A stretch of 64,000 nt of DNA from an uncultured Lachnospiraceae bacterium (GCA_910578175.1 CAJTPF010000017.1:1-64000), one strand, 5' to 3'; shown: positions 35,436 through 45,990, counted from the first letter of the stretch. Numbers and translations: made by a program. The notes: a model not told the origin generated them from the letters alone.

Positions 35436-36629
35436 ATGGACGGATTGGAAAAATATTACAGAGTGTATGTAACAATTAATTTAGATGCTGTATATAATAA
35501 TGTAGTGAATCTGAAGAAAAATCTGAAACCGGATACCGGTGTGATCGCAGTGATCAAGACAGACGGATATGGACATGGCGCCATACCGATTGCATATACC
35601 ATCGATCCGCTGGTGGAGGCGTATGCGGTTGCAACTATTGATGAAGCGGAAAACCTGAGAAACCATAAGATCACAAAACCGATTTATATTTTAGGTTATA
35701 CCCACAGCAGTCAGTATGACCGGGCCGTTCGGAATGATATCCGGCTGACGGTTTATAATTATGAGGATGCGGTATGTTTCGACCAATGTTCGGAGCAGGC
35801 GGGCAGAACGGGACGCATACATTTAAAAGTGGATACCGGAATGAGCAGGATTGGATTCCCGGATACGCAGGAAAGTGTGGAAACGGTGAAAAAGATTGCA
35901 GAATTAAAGCATCTGGAAATAGAAGGAATATTTACTCACTTTGCTACTGCGGATGAAAAGGATAAGACAAAGACAATTCTTCAGTTCCAACGGTTCCGTG
36001 ATTTTCTGGAGCGGCTGGAGAAAGAAGGGATACACATTCCGGTGAAGCACTGTTCCAACAGCGCTGCCATGATGGAACTGCCGGAGGCAAACATGGACTC
36101 CGTCAGAGCGGGAATCGCCATGTACGGCTTATATCCTTCCGGGGAAGTGGATAAAACAAAGGCAGAACTGATTCCGGCGCTGGAACTGAAAAGTCATATC
36201 ATCCATGTAAAGGAACTGGAGCCGGGAGTGGAGATTGGCTATGGCGGTACGTATATTACCGGGAAAAAGACAATGGTGGCAACCATTCCGGTGGGGTATG
36301 GAGACGGTTACAGACGAAGTCTTTCCAACCGTGGTTACGTTCTGATCCATGGACAACGGGCTCCGATCCTGGGCAGGGTATGTATGGATCAGTTTATGGC
36401 GGATGTATCCCATATAGAGGATGCCAAAACCGGAGATGTGGTCACTTTGATCGGCAGGGACGGAGATGACGGGATAACGGCGGAAGAAGTGGCACAGATG
36501 GCAGGAGAGACATTTAACTATGAGATCGTCTGTGACCTTGGGAAACGAATACCCCGTGTGTTCTGCAGAGACGGAAAAATCGTCTGCATGAAAGATTATT
36601 TTGATGATAAATATGATGTAAATATGTAG
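35436..36629 (+). CDS. alr: Alanine racemase
   Basis: A 397-residue PLP enzyme that makes D-alanine for peptidoglycan. The PLP-lysine is Lys41 in AVIKTDGYGHG; the C-terminal catalytic Tyr region reads VGYGDGYRRSLSN. ATG 35436 is better placed behind AAAGGA than ATG 35430. A MazF-type gene follows, the conserved Firmicute neighbourhood. Confidence 0.95.
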   Translation: MDGLEKYYRVYVTINLDAVYNNVVNLKKNLKPDTGVIAVIKTDGYGHGAIPIAYTIDPLVEAYAVATIDEAENLRNHKITKPIYILGYTHSSQYDRAVRNDIRLTVYNYEDAVCFDQCSEQAGRTGRIHLKVDTGMSRIGFPDTQESVETVKKIAELKHLEIEGIFTHFATADEKDKTKTILQFQRFRDFLERLEKEGIHIPVKHCSNSAAMMELPEANMDSVRAGIAMYGLYPSGEVDKTKAELIPALELKSHIIHVKELEPGVEIGYGGTYITGKKTMVATIPVGYGDGYRRSLSNRGYVLIHGQRAPILGRVCMDQFMADVSHIEDAKTGDVVTLIGRDGDDGITAEEVAQMAGETFNYEIVCDLGKRIPRVFCRDGKIVCMKDYFDDKYDVNM

Positions 36630-36717
36630 ATTGCACCGGGAATTTTCTGAAATATTTGGAATACACACTTTTTTTTAGGCAATACTAATTGTATCAAACA
36701 AATGGAGTGTGAATTCG

Positions 36718-37065
36718 TTGATAGTGAAAAGAGGAGATGTGTTTTATGCAGACCTTAGACCGGTCATCGGTTCGGAACAGGGCGGCATAAGACCGGTATT
36801 GATCATTCAGAATGATATGGGAAACAAACATAGTCCGACAGTGATATGCGCCGCCATTACCTCAAAAATGAACAAGGCAAAGCTTCCCACCCATGTGGAG
36901 CTTGACAGCAGCAAATATGAGATGGTGAAGGATTCGGTAATTTTGCTGGAACAATTGAGGACGATTGATAAAAAAAGGCTGAAAGACAAAGTATGTCATT
37001 TGGATGCGGAAATTTTAAATAAAGTGGACCGGGCATTGCTGATTAGTCTTGAATTAAATACATAG
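36718..37065 (+). CDS. mazF: MazF/PemK-family mRNA endoribonuclease (NdoA-like)
   Basis: A 115-residue protein, nearly identical in layout to B. subtilis NdoA: MIVKRGDVFYADLRPVIGSEQGGIRPVLIIQND, then SPTVICAAITSKMNKAKLPTHV. It cuts mRNA or rRNA at short motifs. TTG 36718 gives the canonical MIVKRGD start behind GGAG. In many Firmicutes the antitoxin gene (ndoAI) lies between alr and this gene, but only 88 bp are left here and they encode no antitoxin. Confidence 0.93.
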   Translation: MIVKRGDVFYADLRPVIGSEQGGIRPVLIIQNDMGNKHSPTVICAAITSKMNKAKLPTHVELDSSKYEMVKDSVILLEQLRTIDKKRLKDKVCHLDAEILNKVDRALLISLELNT

Positions 37066-37140
37066 AAGTTGACTAATAGGGCAGAAAATGATATATTTTT
37101 TAAGTATTTTAAAATATTTGAAAAAAAGGAGTCGAATACG

Positions 37141-38463
37141 ATGGACGGGAGTAGTCCCCTATTAGAGATAATATGGTTTGCGGTATTATTTATATTTAAT
37201 ATCATTGTATACGGATATAGCGCCGCAATACAAAATATCAGTGAAGTACAGTTGGAAGAAATCGGTGACAGGAACGGGAAACTGCGGGATAAGATCATAA
37301 GGATCATAGAGGATCCTCATAAGTTTATCAATACGGTCCAGTCGTTATCCATGCTGATGAACATTTTTGCTGGAGCGTATGAATTAAAACTTTTACATTA
37401 TTATATCCGGTATGCGGACTGGAATATATCAGGTGCCATGCAGCTCCGGCTGATACAGATTCTCATGTTTACGGTTATTGCGTTTCTGATGGTATTTTTA
37501 CTGCTTACGTTTTCCGTGCTGCTTCCCAAGAGGATCGGAAATAAACATCCGGTTTCTTTTGCGGTTTCCCTTACAAATATCACTTATATCATTATGATCC
37601 TGCTTACGCCGCTGACGTTTATGGTACACGTCACTTCAGGAGCATTATTAAAAATATTTGGCATGGACGTCAAAGAGCCGGAAGATAATGTTACGGAAGA
37701 AGATATCATATCGGTGATCCATGAAGGACATGAGCAGGGAGTCCTGCTTGCCAGCGAAGCGGAAATGATTAATAATATTGTGGGTTTTGGTGATAAAGAA
37801 GCAAAAGATATCATGACCCACCGCAAAAGTATTGCAGCGGTAAATGCGGAAATGACACTGACTGAGGCTGCCGGTTATATTTTGGATGAAAATAATTCAA
37901 GATTTCCGGTATTTGAAGGCGATATTGATAATATTATCGGAATCGTGACTCTTCGGGATGTAATGGTGGAGTTTCAGCAGGGGATTCATTCAGACAGGAA
38001 TATCCGGGAGATTCCGGGATTGATCCGGGCCGCCACCTTTATTCCGGAGACAAGGAAAATAAATGTATTGTTTAAGAATATGCAGTCTGAAAAAATACAT
38101 ATGGCGATCGTTGTCGATGAGTATGGTCAGACATCTGGTATTGTGGCAATGGAAGATATACTGGAGGAGATCGTCGGTAATATTCTGGATGAATATGATG
38201 AGGAAGAGATGAATATTATTCACAGAGAGGACGGAAGCTTTGTGGTCAGCGGTCTATCTTCCTTAGAAGATATAAGCGATGCCACGGGGATTAAATATGA
38301 CGAGGAATATGACACTTTAAACGGTTATCTTACCTCAAAATTTGAGAGGATTCTGTCTAATGATGAAAGGCCGGAGATCACTGTTGACGGAGTGACCTAT
38401 AAGATTTTAAATGTTCAGAATAAAATGATTTCCTCTGTTCAGATTATTGTAACCGGACTATGA
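37141..38463 (+). CDS. CNNM/CorC-type membrane protein with CBS domains
   Basis: A 440-residue protein: CNNM/DUF21 membrane domain with three to four helices (to about residue 175), paired CBS domains (about 195-315, DIMTHRKSIAAVNAEMTL...DNIIGIVTLRDVM) and a C-terminal CorC_HlyC domain (GIVAMEDILEEIVGNILDEYD). Family members are linked to magnesium export or tolerance; older labels say hemolysin. ATG 37141 follows AAAGGAG. Confidence 0.9.
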   Translation: MDGSSPLLEIIWFAVLFIFNIIVYGYSAAIQNISEVQLEEIGDRNGKLRDKIIRIIEDPHKFINTVQSLSMLMNIFAGAYELKLLHYYIRYADWNISGAMQLRLIQILMFTVIAFLMVFLLLTFSVLLPKRIGNKHPVSFAVSLTNITYIIMILLTPLTFMVHVTSGALLKIFGMDVKEPEDNVTEEDIISVIHEGHEQGVLLASEAEMINNIVGFGDKEAKDIMTHRKSIAAVNAEMTLTEAAGYILDENNSRFPVFEGDIDNIIGIVTLRDVMVEFQQGIHSDRNIREIPGLIRAATFIPETRKINVLFKNMQSEKIHMAIVVDEYGQTSGIVAMEDILEEIVGNILDEYDEEEMNIIHREDGSFVVSGLSSLEDISDATGIKYDEEYDTLNGYLTSKFERILSNDERPEITVDGVTYKILNVQNKMISSVQIIVTGL

Positions 38464-38573
38464 TTTTGATATAATATCACAAGATGATACCAGATGAGTG
38501 CGAAACGTATGGCTATAGGCCATAAGTGTCGTTTCTATTTATAAAATATGATACAAATAAAAGGAGTAACAGT

Positions 38574-39302
38574 ATGTCAGGACATTCAAAATTTGCAAAT
38601 ATCAAGCACAAGAAGGAAAAAAATGATGCTGCAAAAGGCAAGATTTTTACGATCATCGGCAGGGAGATCGCAGTTGCGGTAAAAGAAGGCGGAGCGGATC
38701 CGGCAAATAACAGCAAACTCAGAGATGTCATTGCAAAGGCAAAGGCAAATAATATGCCTAATGATACCATTGACCGGGGAATTAAAAAGGCGGCGGGAGA
38801 TGCCAATTCCGTAAATTATGTAACGGTTACATATGAAGGATACGGTCCGAACGGAACTGCGATCATAGTGGATGCCTTAACCGATAATAAAAACAGGACA
38901 GCCTCCAACGTCAGGAATGCTTTTACCAAAGGCGGCGGAAACGTGGGCACACAGGGCTGTGTATCGTTTATGTTTGATAAAAAGGGCCAGATCATCATTG
39001 ATAAAGAAGCTTATCAGGGAGATGCGGATGAACTTATGATGACGGCCGTAGATGCAGGAGCAGAAGATTTTGCGGAAGAAGAGGACAGCTTTGAGGTTAC
39101 GACGGCACCGGAAGATTTCAGCGGAGTAAGGGAAGCTTTAGAGGCGGCAGGCATACCAATGGTTTCAGCGGAAGTGACCATGATCCCCCAGACCTGGGTG
39201 GAATTAACCGATGAGAATGATATCAAGAAAATGAACCGGATTTTGGATCTGCTGGATGCGGATGACGATGTTCAGGCCGTATACCATAACTGGGACGAGT
39301 AG
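38574..39302 (+). CDS. yebC: YebC/PmpR-family protein
   Basis: A 242-residue protein starting MSGHSKFANIKHKKEKNDAAKGKIF, the YebC signature. The family is described as transcription regulators, and more recently some members have been implicated in helping ribosomes through proline stretches. ATG 38574 follows AAAGGAG at the right distance. The frame upstream to 38526 lacks a ribosome binding site. Confidence 0.95.
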   Translation: MSGHSKFANIKHKKEKNDAAKGKIFTIIGREIAVAVKEGGADPANNSKLRDVIAKAKANNMPNDTIDRGIKKAAGDANSVNYVTVTYEGYGPNGTAIIVDALTDNKNRTASNVRNAFTKGGGNVGTQGCVSFMFDKKGQIIIDKEAYQGDADELMMTAVDAGAEDFAEEEDSFEVTTAPEDFSGVREALEAAGIPMVSAEVTMIPQTWVELTDENDIKKMNRILDLLDADDDVQAVYHNWDE

Positions 39303-39411
39303 AAGGAATTTATTTATCTGTCTTCTGTTAATTTTAAACCGTAATCTGCCGATAAAATATATAGCGGTTTTTTATATGATTAAAATATTTTAAGGAAAGG
39401 TATGAAAATAA

Positions 39412-42400
39412 ATGGCGAAGATGAAATTAAAGATTAAAAACGTGAGTCGCATATGGAAAGCACTGGCAGTGCTGGTCATCAGCTTTGTTGTGTTCATGGT
39501 TGCTTCCAAGTTTGCCACCGCCAGTACGGTCAGTGTCAGTATTGTCGGTGACGATCTGACCGACGGTACCTGGGAAGTGGGAAGCGGTACAAAGGTATGG
39601 ACTGCAAGCGCATATGATTCGGAACTGGACGGCGCCCTGAGTCTGGAAGACGGAGGCAGTATCGTGTGGACATCTTCCGACAGGAATATCGTGGATTTTT
39701 CCAGCAGTTCCCAGGGAACGGAATCCACGGTCACACTGCGGCCGGTCAGCGCCGGACGTGTTACCATCACGGCTACATATTCGAAAGTAGTGACATCTCC
39801 GGATGGAGATTACGAGATCCGGGAGTCTTCCAGCAGGGATGTGGTCGTCCGGTTTAAGCTGGATGCCACGAAGCTGCCACAGGCGCCGTATGAGGATGAC
39901 TGGATGGTTCCGACCATATTATCCAATTCCACAAAGCCGGTAACCTGGACATCTTCCAATGAAGGCGTCATTACGGTAGCCGATGACGGAAACGGAAACG
40001 GTATCGTCACACTGACAGGAGCCGGTTCAGCGACCGTTACCGCAACCACCGAGGACGGACAGAGCCAGAGTTTTCCGGTTGTGGTAAATGCAAAGTTAAA
40101 AGAAAATTCAGCCCTTATTACTATACCTTATAAAGATGATTATACCCTTAGCACCAATGCGGTGAATCCGTCCAACATTGTCTACGGAAGTGCCAATCCG
40201 GCCATTGTATCGGTGGATACCGACGGAACCGCCAGAGGTAATTCCGCCGGAAGGACCACATTGTATGTCTATGCGGTAGATGAAAATCACGAATGGTATC
40301 CGTTGCTGCCGTCTCCGGCCCGTTCGGTTCAGGTAAAAGTGGATCTGCAGATTGATACGGATTCTACGATAGTAGCGGTAGGAGATACCCTTCAGCTTTC
40401 CGCAAACGTAATTCCGGAGTATGCAACGGGAATTAACTGGACTTCTACCGATACATCGGTTGCTACCATTGATTCCACGGGACTGGTTACGGCAGTGAAA
40501 AAGGGTACCACCCAGATCAATGCCACAATGGTAAACAAGGAATTATTCGGAACGGACGAGATGCATACCGCAACGATTACCATTAACGTTATTGACTCAT
40601 TTTCGGTCAGCGAATCCCAGCATATCATGAATGTGGGCGACAGTTTTGAGATCAGCGCCATCGTTACTGACCAGTCGGCTACTGTTACATGGGTTTCCAG
40701 TGATGAATCCGTGGCAAAAGTAGCGGTATCAAAAGATAATAAATTTGGTGCCACCGTAACCGGTGTTTCCAAGGGAACGGCAACGATTACGGCAACACAG
40801 ATTATTGACGGCGTGGCAAAATATGCTACCTGTGAAGTATCCGTGAAAGAACCGGTGGTAAATGTAGAGATTTCACCGGCTCAGATTGAGATCATACGGG
40901 GAAGCAAATATCCGCTGGTAATTGAATTTACACCATTCCGACCGGATAATATGAATGTAACATGGGTTTCATCCGATCCTTCAATTGTAACTGTAGATGA
41001 CAAGGGAGTTATAACTGGTGTTAAGGGGGGACAGGCGGCAGTATCCGTTATTACGGAAGACGGAATAAAGGTAGCATCCTGTACCGTTACGGTGAGAGAA
41101 CCGGTGACATCCATCAAACTGGATGTTCACAGAGTGACAACCAGTCTTCTAACAGGTACCTATCAGCTTACCTATACGATTGAACCAAAGACAGAAGGTG
41201 TAAACCGTGATGTTACATGGACATCATCCGCACCGGATATAGCTACTGTCAGTGAAAATGGTCTTGTTACCTTTTTAAAGCCAGGCAAGGCAACAATCGT
41301 TGTTAAGACCATAGATGCAGGTACTAGCGGCAATTTAATAGATACATGTGAATTTTACATAAATAATCCGGTGACATCGGTTGATCTGGATTATACGGAT
41401 ATAACATTAAAGATGGGAGAGGAATTCCGTTTAACTGCGTTGGTTTTACCGGAGGATGCTTCTGATAAGACAGTTTTATGGTCGTCCAGTGATACGAACG
41501 TGGCTACCGTCAATGAAAACGGTATGGTTACTGCAGTGAACAGCGGTTCCGCTACTATTCTCTGTAAATCGGCAGACAGCGGAGAAACATCTATGTGTAA
41601 CGTAACCGTATACCAGCCGGTTACAGGAGTTACTATCAGTAATGAATCCATGACGGTTCGTAAAGGTCAGGAGTTCTGGCTGAATGCCACCTGTCAGCCG
41701 GAAAATGCCATGAATAAACTGATCATTTGGTCTTCCAGTGATACCAGTATCGCAACGGTTGATAAAAACGGTAAAGTAACAGCAGTGGAGCCGGGAGATT
41801 GTGTGATTACGGCAACCAGTCAGGACAGCGGTGTGACAGCCAGATGTTCATTAACCGTTACACAGCCGATTACAGGTATATCTTTGAATACAAATGCCAA
41901 GACGATTCTGGCGGGTGAAAAATTTGTTATCATTCCGACCATTGAACCGTTGGATGCGGATAATAAGAACGTTACATATACTTCCAGCGATACTTCAGTG
42001 GCAACGGTAGATTCTGACGGAATAGTTACCGGTGTCAGAGGCGGAAAAACGGTGATCATAGTTAAGACGGAAGAGAGAGGCCTGATCGCAAGCTGTCTGG
42101 TCACCGTTCAGGAGTTTGTATCTTCCGTTAACATAACGCAGGATTCTGCACAGATGAATCTGGGTGCAGTCCTTCAGTTACAGGCAGAAGTTTTAAATGA
42201 AACGGCTACAAACAGAAAACTGACATGGTCTTCCACAAATAACGGTATCGTTCAGGTGGATTCCACCGGAAAAGTAACGGCAGTCGGTATGGGTACCGCA
42301 ACGATTTATGCTTATGCAACGGACGGCAGCGGTTTGTTTGATACCTGTCAGATTACGGTTATCAAACCGGTTGGAAGCATAGTGATCCAGCCAAGCAGTG

Positions 42401-43089
42401 TGACCGTCTCAGAAGGTAAGACGGCACGGGTAACTGCAACGGTATATCCTGCCGATGCATCCATTCAGGATATTGAATGGTCCAGTTCCGATCCTGCGGT
42501 TGCAACTGTGGATTACAACGGAGAGATTACCGGTATTACAAAGGGAATCTGTAAGATATTTGCAACCTCTTCCGACGGAAATAATATTGTAGGCGTTTGT
42601 CGGGTAACGGTTAAAGAAACCGTTCCGGCAACCGGGATCACCATTAATTCCAAAAATATCACAATGCTGCCGGGACAGACCAGAGGTTTGTCGGCAAGGA
42701 TCAAACCGGCCCGTTCTACGGAAGGTATTTATTGGGTATCCGGTGATACATCGGTTGCCACGGTATCGTCTGACGGTGTGGTAACAGCCAGAGGCCAGGG
42801 CATGACTGAAATTTACTGTATTTCGGATGAAACAGGGGTGGAAAGTTCCTGTGAAGTGATCGTACTGGCAATGAATGCCACATTTATCACACTGGGACAG
42901 TATGATACCTTTGATCTGGATGTATTCGGTTCCACCGAAAGAATCCGCTGGTATTCCAATAATAAGCGGGTTGCAACGGTAACTGCCTCCGGTCAGGTGG
43001 TGGCCCGTATGCCGGGAACAACTACGATAACCGCAAAGGTAAACGGAAAGATTTTATATTGTACCGTAACCGTAACCACATTATATTAA
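39412..43089 (+). CDS. Giant Ig-like (BIG2) repeat surface protein
   Basis: A 1225-residue protein: short basic N-terminus, one hydrophobic helix at about 15-36 (signal peptide or anchor), then about 14 tandem Ig-like BIG2 repeats of roughly 80 residues with the core W(S/T)SSD.SVATVD..G.VT....G.ATI. No LPXTG sorting motif, catalytic domain or C-terminal anchor is present. It is probably an exported stalk or adhesin held by the uncleaved helix or released. A strong terminator follows, so it is a single-gene unit. The repeats are well diverged, which argues against recent expansion. Confidence 0.92.
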   Translation: MAKMKLKIKNVSRIWKALAVLVISFVVFMVASKFATASTVSVSIVGDDLTDGTWEVGSGTKVWTASAYDSELDGALSLEDGGSIVWTSSDRNIVDFSSSSQGTESTVTLRPVSAGRVTITATYSKVVTSPDGDYEIRESSSRDVVVRFKLDATKLPQAPYEDDWMVPTILSNSTKPVTWTSSNEGVITVADDGNGNGIVTLTGAGSATVTATTEDGQSQSFPVVVNAKLKENSALITIPYKDDYTLSTNAVNPSNIVYGSANPAIVSVDTDGTARGNSAGRTTLYVYAVDENHEWYPLLPSPARSVQVKVDLQIDTDSTIVAVGDTLQLSANVIPEYATGINWTSTDTSVATIDSTGLVTAVKKGTTQINATMVNKELFGTDEMHTATITINVIDSFSVSESQHIMNVGDSFEISAIVTDQSATVTWVSSDESVAKVAVSKDNKFGATVTGVSKGTATITATQIIDGVAKYATCEVSVKEPVVNVEISPAQIEIIRGSKYPLVIEFTPFRPDNMNVTWVSSDPSIVTVDDKGVITGVKGGQAAVSVITEDGIKVASCTVTVREPVTSIKLDVHRVTTSLLTGTYQLTYTIEPKTEGVNRDVTWTSSAPDIATVSENGLVTFLKPGKATIVVKTIDAGTSGNLIDTCEFYINNPVTSVDLDYTDITLKMGEEFRLTALVLPEDASDKTVLWSSSDTNVATVNENGMVTAVNSGSATILCKSADSGETSMCNVTVYQPVTGVTISNESMTVRKGQEFWLNATCQPENAMNKLIIWSSSDTSIATVDKNGKVTAVEPGDCVITATSQDSGVTARCSLTVTQPITGISLNTNAKTILAGEKFVIIPTIEPLDADNKNVTYTSSDTSVATVDSDGIVTGVRGGKTVIIVKTEERGLIASCLVTVQEFVSSVNITQDSAQMNLGAVLQLQAEVLNETATNRKLTWSSTNNGIVQVDSTGKVTAVGMGTATIYAYATDGSGLFDTCQITVIKPVGSIVIQPSSVTVSEGKTARVTATVYPADASIQDIEWSSSDPAVATVDYNGEITGITKGICKIFATSSDGNNIVGVCRVTVKETVPATGITINSKNITMLPGQTRGLSARIKPARSTEGIYWVSGDTSVATVSSDGVVTARGQGMTEIYCISDETGVESSCEVIVLAMNATFITLGQYDTFDLDVFGSTERIRWYSNNKRVATVTASGQVVARMPGTTTITAKVNGKILYCTVTVTTLY

Positions 43090-43098
43090 ATGATATAG

Positions 43099-43136
43099 CT
43101 GCCACGCCGGCAGAAATTACCGGCGTGGCAGTTTTT
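43099..43136 (+). terminator. Terminator after the BIG2 protein gene
   Basis: A perfect 12-bp GC-rich stem, CTGCCACGCCGG with CCGGCGTGGCAG, then TTTTT. Confidence 0.95.
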
Positions 43137-43227
43137 ATGTTGACAGATTGGAAAATATTGGGTATTCTATATAGGCATATTTATTTACATTAAAATTTAT
43201 AAACAACAGAGAAAGAGAGGAAGAAAA

Positions 43228-44124
43228 ATGTATTGTATTAAGTGTGGATTTAAAAATAAAGACGAAGCGATTTTTTGTGCAAATTGCGGTAACGTTATGA
43301 CAAAAAAGCCATCCGATGCATTTGACCAGAAGATACCATCAGAAGAAAATATTGCGGATGAAAACCAGGAATCCGGTATAGAGGCTATACAGCCTGCAGA
43401 ACAGGTAATGGAAGAGGATTCTTCCGGAGTAAGTCTGGTAAAACCAGAAACCAGAGAAAATAATCAGGTATTTCGTTTCAGGAAGTTTTCAGTACCGAGA
43501 TTTATATTCAGCCTGATCATTATACTGGCTACTTTTTGCTCCATTGCTTCGATTGCTTTTAATTATGCAAGCCTGACGCTGACAATGGAAATAGATACGT
43601 ATGATTTTAGCGATAGCGAAACAGAGTATCATAATGCGAAAGGTTATAAAATCATTAAAGATAAAGATTATCTTAAAAGTACAAAGTTCATAAAATCTTT
43701 GGAAGAAATGGGAGGAGACACTGATAAGTTTGTAGATACCCGCAATACGTACAGATATATCATTATAGCGTTTATGGTTGCAATACTGGTATTCTGTATT
43801 ATTGATTTTGTGCTGCTGTGTCTGGTAAGGAACAGGATAGCATATATATTTACAATGATATTTGTCTTTGTAAAAGCAGCGTTGGGAGGTATTGCCATCT
43901 ACATCTGGTCTGTAGATCTGCTGGATCACTTTAAAAAGGCATATGAATTATCTCTGCTTGATGTAACTGATTTTGGCAGCTTCAGTATTCTGATAGAATG
44001 TGTGCCGGGCATTGGCCTGGTTTTGGCGATGGCGATGCAGGCAGTCATTTTGATAAGCGCTGTGGTATTATTATGTATCAGACCAAAGTATCAGGATGTA
44101 GCACCACAAACCATCAGTGCATAA
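43228..44124 (+). CDS. Zinc-ribbon membrane protein
   Basis: A 298-residue protein. Residues 3-22 form a zinc ribbon (CIKCGFKNKDEAIFCANCG), followed by an acidic linker and four membrane helices (about 92-112, 172-195, 200-222 and 255-285). AGAGAGG precedes the ATG. The arrangement resembles the many double-zinc-ribbon membrane proteins of Clostridia, whose roles are mostly unknown. It lies between the BIG2 protein and a second zinc-ribbon protein. Confidence 0.85.
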   Translation: MYCIKCGFKNKDEAIFCANCGNVMTKKPSDAFDQKIPSEENIADENQESGIEAIQPAEQVMEEDSSGVSLVKPETRENNQVFRFRKFSVPRFIFSLIIILATFCSIASIAFNYASLTLTMEIDTYDFSDSETEYHNAKGYKIIKDKDYLKSTKFIKSLEEMGGDTDKFVDTRNTYRYIIIAFMVAILVFCIIDFVLLCLVRNRIAYIFTMIFVFVKAALGGIAIYIWSVDLLDHFKKAYELSLLDVTDFGSFSILIECVPGIGLVLAMAMQAVILISAVVLLCIRPKYQDVAPQTISA

Positions 44125-44144
44125 CTTTTATAGTAAAATATGGG

Positions 44145-44187
44145 ATCGCTTTTATTCTGTGGGAACACGGAATAAAGGCGATTTTTT
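44145..44187 (+). terminator. Terminator after the zinc-ribbon membrane protein gene
   Basis: ATCGCTTTTATTC pairs with GAATAAAGGCGAT over a 12-nt loop, followed by TTTTT. Confidence 0.85.
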
Positions 44188-44346
44188 AACTAAATCTCTT
44201 GCCTTGATTATTGAATTATGATATTATATTTAGTGTTTTATTGTTTATGATAGGATTGTGCTATTAGCGGATACAGACTATCAAACTTTGACAGACCGGA
44301 GCAGTTTGCAGCTTACAAGGATACTGTTCCAATATGGAGGATTCAT

Positions 44347-45990
44347 ATGAAATGCAGTAAATGTGGAGAAGAATGCAGAGAAAACCAGGCATTTTGTTTA
44401 AGATGCGGAACGCCGATCCAGGTGGTGCCGGATTTTAACCTGATAGAAGCGGAACTGGCTAACAATGTCGGAAAATTAATGAAGGAAGAGAAACAGAAAG
44501 CCGGTTCGGAAAATAGAAGTCGGGATTTGGATTATCTGGAAGATGAGCAATATGTTACAAAAAATTATATTCCAAGAGAAAAAAGGATGTCGCAGACCGG
44601 AGGGACCAGAAGACTGGCAGAACCGTCTGTCACACAGACAGATTTTCTTGTGGATGGTACCGGTTTTTCCGAACAGACCCCTAAATCTTCAAAAAATAGT
44701 AAACATCAGCCGAACAGACAGGAAGATATAAAGAGAGAGAAAAAGATATTTAAAATTAAACTGGCTATTTTCAGTATATTTGTAATCATAATATTAACGA
44801 TTGCAGTCTTATTATTAAAAGGTGTCAGCGGAACCGGCAATAAAGAGTCCTTTGCTTCCAAATATAATCAGGGATATGATTACTATACTGCAAAAGCTTA
44901 TAACGAGGCGCTGACTGAATTTTTAGCGGCAAAAAAGGTTACGGACAGTAAAGAGGATAAGATTAAAGTAAATAAATCTTTGCTTGCCACTTATGAAAAA
45001 CTGGGTAGCCGGGATTTGGATATGATCGAGATCTTAAAGGAATTAATCGGACTTGAACCGAAAGAAGCAGAATATTATGATGAACTGGCACAGTTATACG
45101 ATAAAAATGAAATGATCGATGAGCTGGATGCTTTTCTAAACTCCGTTACGGATGTTTCGATTTCATCTAAATTAAGTGAGTACAGTGTTTCTGCCCCGCA
45201 GTTTAGTCAGAAAGAAGGAGTATATGATACATATATTTCCATAAAGCTTTCTTCCACAGGAAGGAGTACGATTTATTATACTATTGACGGTTCAGAACCG
45301 ACTGCGTCCAGTACACAGTATACGGAAGAGATAAAGCTCAATTCACAGGGAACCTATACGATCAAAGCATTAGCAGTGAATGAAAAAGGTATATCCAGTA
45401 AGGTTGTAACAAAAAATTATGAAATAAAGCCAAGTATAATTGAAGCTCCGGCAGTTACTCCGTCCAGCGGGGAATACACTACGGCTGCCAATATTACTGT
45501 GAACGTGCCTGAGGGAATGAAGTGTTATTACACCTATGGGGAAACCTCAGCCATTCCTACGGCTGCAGATAAAATATATACGGAGCCGGTTCCGATGCTT
45601 CGGGGAAAATATATTTTTTCAGCGGTTTTGATAGATGCAGACGGCAAGACCAGTGAAGTTACCCAGAACGTATATCAGCTTACCATTCCTCGGAATGTTG
45701 AGTACAGTTCGGCACTGACCCTGCTGGAAAGTTATCTGATTCAGAATCAGATAGCGGTAAAAGCAGAAGACGGAACACTGATGAAAAGCAATCAGGCGAA
45801 GATAAAGTTTAGTTATAACAGTATTAAAAATATAAATAATAATGAATACTATGTCATAAATTTAGAAGAGCTGAATGATTCCCAGCAGGTGGTATCAACG
45901 GAACATTTTGGTGTGGACACTGTTACCGGCAGTGTGGCAAAGCTTATTGCGGATACGGAGCATGCCGGATTATATAAAATAACAGAATAA
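44347..45990 (+). CDS. Zinc-ribbon, TPR and chitobiase-like domain membrane protein
   Basis: A 547-residue protein: zinc ribbon at 3-20 (CSKCGEECRENQAFCLRCG), charged linker, one membrane helix at about 137-158, TPR-like helices at about 170-265, then two beta domains of the chitobiase C-terminal (CHB_HEX_C_1) type. The first carries STIYYTIDGSEPT at about 315, the second a YTYGETSAIPT variant at about 400. The large outer part suggests cell-surface binding, with the zinc ribbon inside the cell. AGGA precedes the ATG. The function is unknown. Confidence 0.87.
   Translation: MKCSKCGEECRENQAFCLRCGTPIQVVPDFNLIEAELANNVGKLMKEEKQKAGSENRSRDLDYLEDEQYVTKNYIPREKRMSQTGGTRRLAEPSVTQTDFLVDGTGFSEQTPKSSKNSKHQPNRQEDIKREKKIFKIKLAIFSIFVIIILTIAVLLLKGVSGTGNKESFASKYNQGYDYYTAKAYNEALTEFLAAKKVTDSKEDKIKVNKSLLATYEKLGSRDLDMIEILKELIGLEPKEAEYYDELAQLYDKNEMIDELDAFLNSVTDVSISSKLSEYSVSAPQFSQKEGVYDTYISIKLSSTGRSTIYYTIDGSEPTASSTQYTEEIKLNSQGTYTIKALAVNEKGISSKVVTKNYEIKPSIIEAPAVTPSSGEYTTAANITVNVPEGMKCYYTYGETSAIPTAADKIYTEPVPMLRGKYIFSAVLIDADGKTSEVTQNVYQLTIPRNVEYSSALTLLESYLIQNQIAVKAEDGTLMKSNQAKIKFSYNSIKNINNNEYYVINLEELNDSQQVVSTEHFGVDTVTGSVAKLIADTEHAGLYKITE

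Noticed and set aside
36630..36717. MazE-type antitoxin before mazF
   Set aside because: The gap is 88 bp and neither strand holds a plausible antitoxin frame.
39412..43089. Tandem DNA repeat or CRISPR-like array
   Set aside because: The periodicity comes from diverged Ig-like protein repeats within one open frame.
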